Under the pieces are notes generated by a model. The model had not been told where the DNA came from. It made no database searches and saw only the letters and a list, made by a program, of their open reading frames with translations. A program made the position numbers and the translations under genes. Shown here in pieces: positions 62,613-64,000 of a stretch of 64,000 bases of DNA. The DNA comes from Exiguobacterium alkaliphilum 12/1 (GTDB taxonomy: Bacteria; Bacillota; Bacilli; Exiguobacteriales; Exiguobacteriaceae). The DNA lies in contig NZ_JJMW01000060.1 in the NCBI RefSeq assembly GCF_000714435.1, positions 16,989-80,988 of the forward strand. The letters run 5' to 3'. Position 1 is the first letter of the stretch; each line of letters begins with the position of its first letter.

Positions 62613-63704
62613 ATGGAACGCCTCATCATCCACGTCGACATGGATGCGTTTTACGCCTCGGTCGAGCAGCGGGACCGGCCTCATCTTCGCGACAAGCCCG
62701 TCATCGTCGGAGGAGCACCCCATAGCCGTGGTGTCGTCGCGACCTGTTCGTACGAGGCAAGAAAGTACGGCGTCCACAGCGCCATGTCATCTCGACGGGC
62801 GTTCGCGCTCTGTCCTCAGGCGACGTTCGTCAAACCTCGCTTTCAAGCGTACCGCCAAGTGAGCGAGCAAGTCATGGCCATCTTCAAATCGGTCACCCCA
62901 CTCGTCGAACCGTTGTCGCTCGACGAAGCGTATTTAGACGTCACCGATAACGCGCTCATGAGCACGTCCGGCACATATGTGGCCCGTTATATCCTCGGAG
63001 AAATCAAACGCCGGACCGGGCTCACTGCCTCGGCCGGTGTCGCCCCGTCGAAGTTCGTCGCCAAAATCGCGTCCGGATTTCAAAAGCCGAACGGGCTGAC
63101 CGTCGTCACGGCGCAAGAAGTCGAAACGTTCCTCGCCCCCCTGTCGATCACCACGATGCACGGCGTCGGAAAAGTGACCGCGCAAATCTTATTCAAGCAC
63201 GGCTTCGAGACGATTGCCGATCTGCAGCGAGCAGACGTCGCACAACTAAAAGCCATCTTCGGCCATGACCGTGGGACACAACTGTTTGAACTCGCCCACG
63301 GCCGCGATAGTCGCCCGGTCGTCCCCACACGGGAACGGAAATCGATTGGCTCTGAGACGACGTTCGCCTTCGACCTCGATGACCCGGAAGAAGTGTTTGA
63401 ACGGGTCGTCCCGGAAATCGAGGACGTCTTGCGTCAACTCGACCGTCGTGAGCTCAGTTGCCAGACCGTGACGATTAAAATCAAGACGAGTGAGTTCCAG
63501 GCACGGAGCCATCAAATCAAACTGAACCATCCGACACACGACCATGACGAGATTAAACGGCTCGCCCGTCGTCTGTTCGATGAGATGGCAATCAGTGAAC
63601 CCGTCCGTTTGATTGGGATGACGGCCTCCGAATTAATCCCGCGGACGGAGACGGCGCGTCAACTCACGTTCGAGGAGCTCGCGACACGTCCCCTTGAAGA
63701 ATGA
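62613..63704 (+). CDS. dinB: DNA polymerase IV (Y family)
   Basis: 363 residues. Catalytic motifs HVDMDAFYASVEQ and SLDEAYLDVT, helix-hairpin-helix region MHGVGKVTAQILFKHG, and a little-finger domain from about 240. It carries out translesion synthesis after SOS induction. The start is ATG 62613 after AAAGGAG. The C-terminus has no obvious QLxLF-type clamp-binding motif beyond RQLTFEEL. Confidence 0.9.
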   Translation: MERLIIHVDMDAFYASVEQRDRPHLRDKPVIVGGAPHSRGVVATCSYEARKYGVHSAMSSRRAFALCPQATFVKPRFQAYRQVSEQVMAIFKSVTPLVEPLSLDEAYLDVTDNALMSTSGTYVARYILGEIKRRTGLTASAGVAPSKFVAKIASGFQKPNGLTVVTAQEVETFLAPLSITTMHGVGKVTAQILFKHGFETIADLQRADVAQLKAIFGHDRGTQLFELAHGRDSRPVVPTRERKSIGSETTFAFDLDDPEEVFERVVPEIEDVLRQLDRRELSCQTVTIKIKTSEFQARSHQIKLNHPTHDHDEIKRLARRLFDEMAISEPVRLIGMTASELIPRTETARQLTFEELATRPLEE

Positions 63705-63715
63705 ATGACCATTCA
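63702..63715. promoter_or_regulatory. TGAATG/CATTCA palindrome at the dinB stop
   Basis: TGAATGACCATTCA has perfect 6-base arms and the same TGAAT-N4-ATTCA frame as the sites at 12434 and 45655. It covers the dinB stop and lies 31 bp before the next gene. It may be coincidental. Confidence 0.35.
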
Positions 63716-63746
63716 GTACAATGGAGATACAAAGGGGGCAATGGAG

Positions 63747-63965
63747 ATGGCACAGTATATGATCACCGCGTTTGAAAACGATGGCACAATCGTCTTGAAC
63801 GAGACGCTCGACGCGAAGGACGATCACGAGGCGAAGGAGAAAGGGCTCTTGCGGCTTCGTGAGGCGAACCATGATGGGAAAGGGGCACGCATCGTCCGGC
63901 ACGGCCAAATGATTTATTTCGAGCGTTGCAAGCTTCCTGGGAAGCTAAAAGGGACAGCCTCATAA
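63747..63965 (+). CDS. Small YhzD-like protein
   Basis: 72 residues, AQYMITAFENDGTIVLNETLDAKDDHEAKEKG, a small alpha/beta pattern reminiscent of YhzD-like proteins of Bacillus. Confidence in that name is low. ATG 63747 lies 8 nt after AAAGGGGG. The ATG at 63741 is too close and the frame from 63705 includes the palindrome. Confidence 0.5.
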   Translation: MAQYMITAFENDGTIVLNETLDAKDDHEAKEKGLLRLREANHDGKGARIVRHGQMIYFERCKLPGKLKGTAS

Positions 63966-63973
63966 CAAGAAAC

Positions 63974-64000
63974 GAGGCTGGGACATAACTAGCCAGTTCT
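63974..64000 (+). other. Start of a GAGGCTGGGACA element, cut by window end
   Basis: GAGGCTGGGACATAAC resembles the first arm of a common Firmicutes intergenic hairpin/terminator (pairing with TCCCAGCCTC). The second arm would lie outside the window. Confidence 0.35.

Noticed and set aside
1..64000. CRISPR arrays, tRNA or rRNA genes, prophage, toxin-antitoxin or restriction systems
   Set aside because: None is visible. No regularly spaced repeats, no cloverleaf sequences and no matching proteins were seen on either strand.

Overview
The window looks like a chromosomal segment of a Bacillales bacterium, most probably Exiguobacterium. This is an inference from gene content: ComK, TnrA, Hpr/ScoC, EcsAB, YhaM and PrsA sit with a carotenoid cluster, there are no sporulation genes, and the GC content looks slightly above 50%. 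Shine-Dalgarno sites are strong and rich in GGGGG or AGGAGG, and TTG and GTG starts are common. There is no tRNA, rRNA, CRISPR array or prophage. The only mobile element is one decayed insertion sequence.

Layout. 1-750: a cut-off DUF2382 stress protein. 961-1724: an internally deleted IS1182-type element that appears to have landed in the terminator of the maltodextrin operon. 1749-10089: a starch/maltodextrin locus. A membrane-anchored alpha-amylase would cut polymer outside the cell, MdxEFG would import the products, a cytoplasmic neopullulanase would degrade them, and a LacI-type regulator would control the set through operators in the divergent promoter. No ABC ATPase is encoded here. 10246-13744: a MATE exporter, an enoyl-CoA hydratase, a YbaK deacylase and phosphatidylserine synthase. 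13835-23101: a carotenoid island in two converging arms. The right-pointing arm has a CruF-like hydratase, acyltransferase, glycosyltransferase and CrtP-like oxidase. The left-pointing arm has two CrtN-family enzymes and CrtM, with a methyltransferase upstream.

Between the two arms (about 17830-18191) lies what I consider the most interesting object in the window. It is a candidate structured RNA of about 325 nt with its own promoter and terminator. Six successive hairpins each present a UCCCC-containing loop, which would suit pairing with the G-rich Shine-Dalgarno sequences of this genome.

23203-41057: YisL, a CHASE3 sensor kinase with a single-domain response regulator, AddAB, a truncated haemoglobin, small unknowns, an RND exporter, ComK and a CssRS-like secretion-stress pair. 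41172-44002: a stand-alone 30-codon gene behind a Fur box, then the csoR-copA-copZ copper operon. 44092-48315: fatty acyl-CoA ligase, an EIIA-like protein without the phosphorylatable histidine, lipoate ligase and a HAD phosphatase. 48404-51757: the late haem operon hemE-hemH-hemY. 51874-53606: tnrA and amtB, divergent around a perfect TnrA box. 53642-61537: a block resembling the Bacillus subtilis ecs-hit-yhaH-hpr-yhaI-prsA-yhaM region. 61653 to the end: CorA, SOS-controlled DinB and a small YhzD-like gene.
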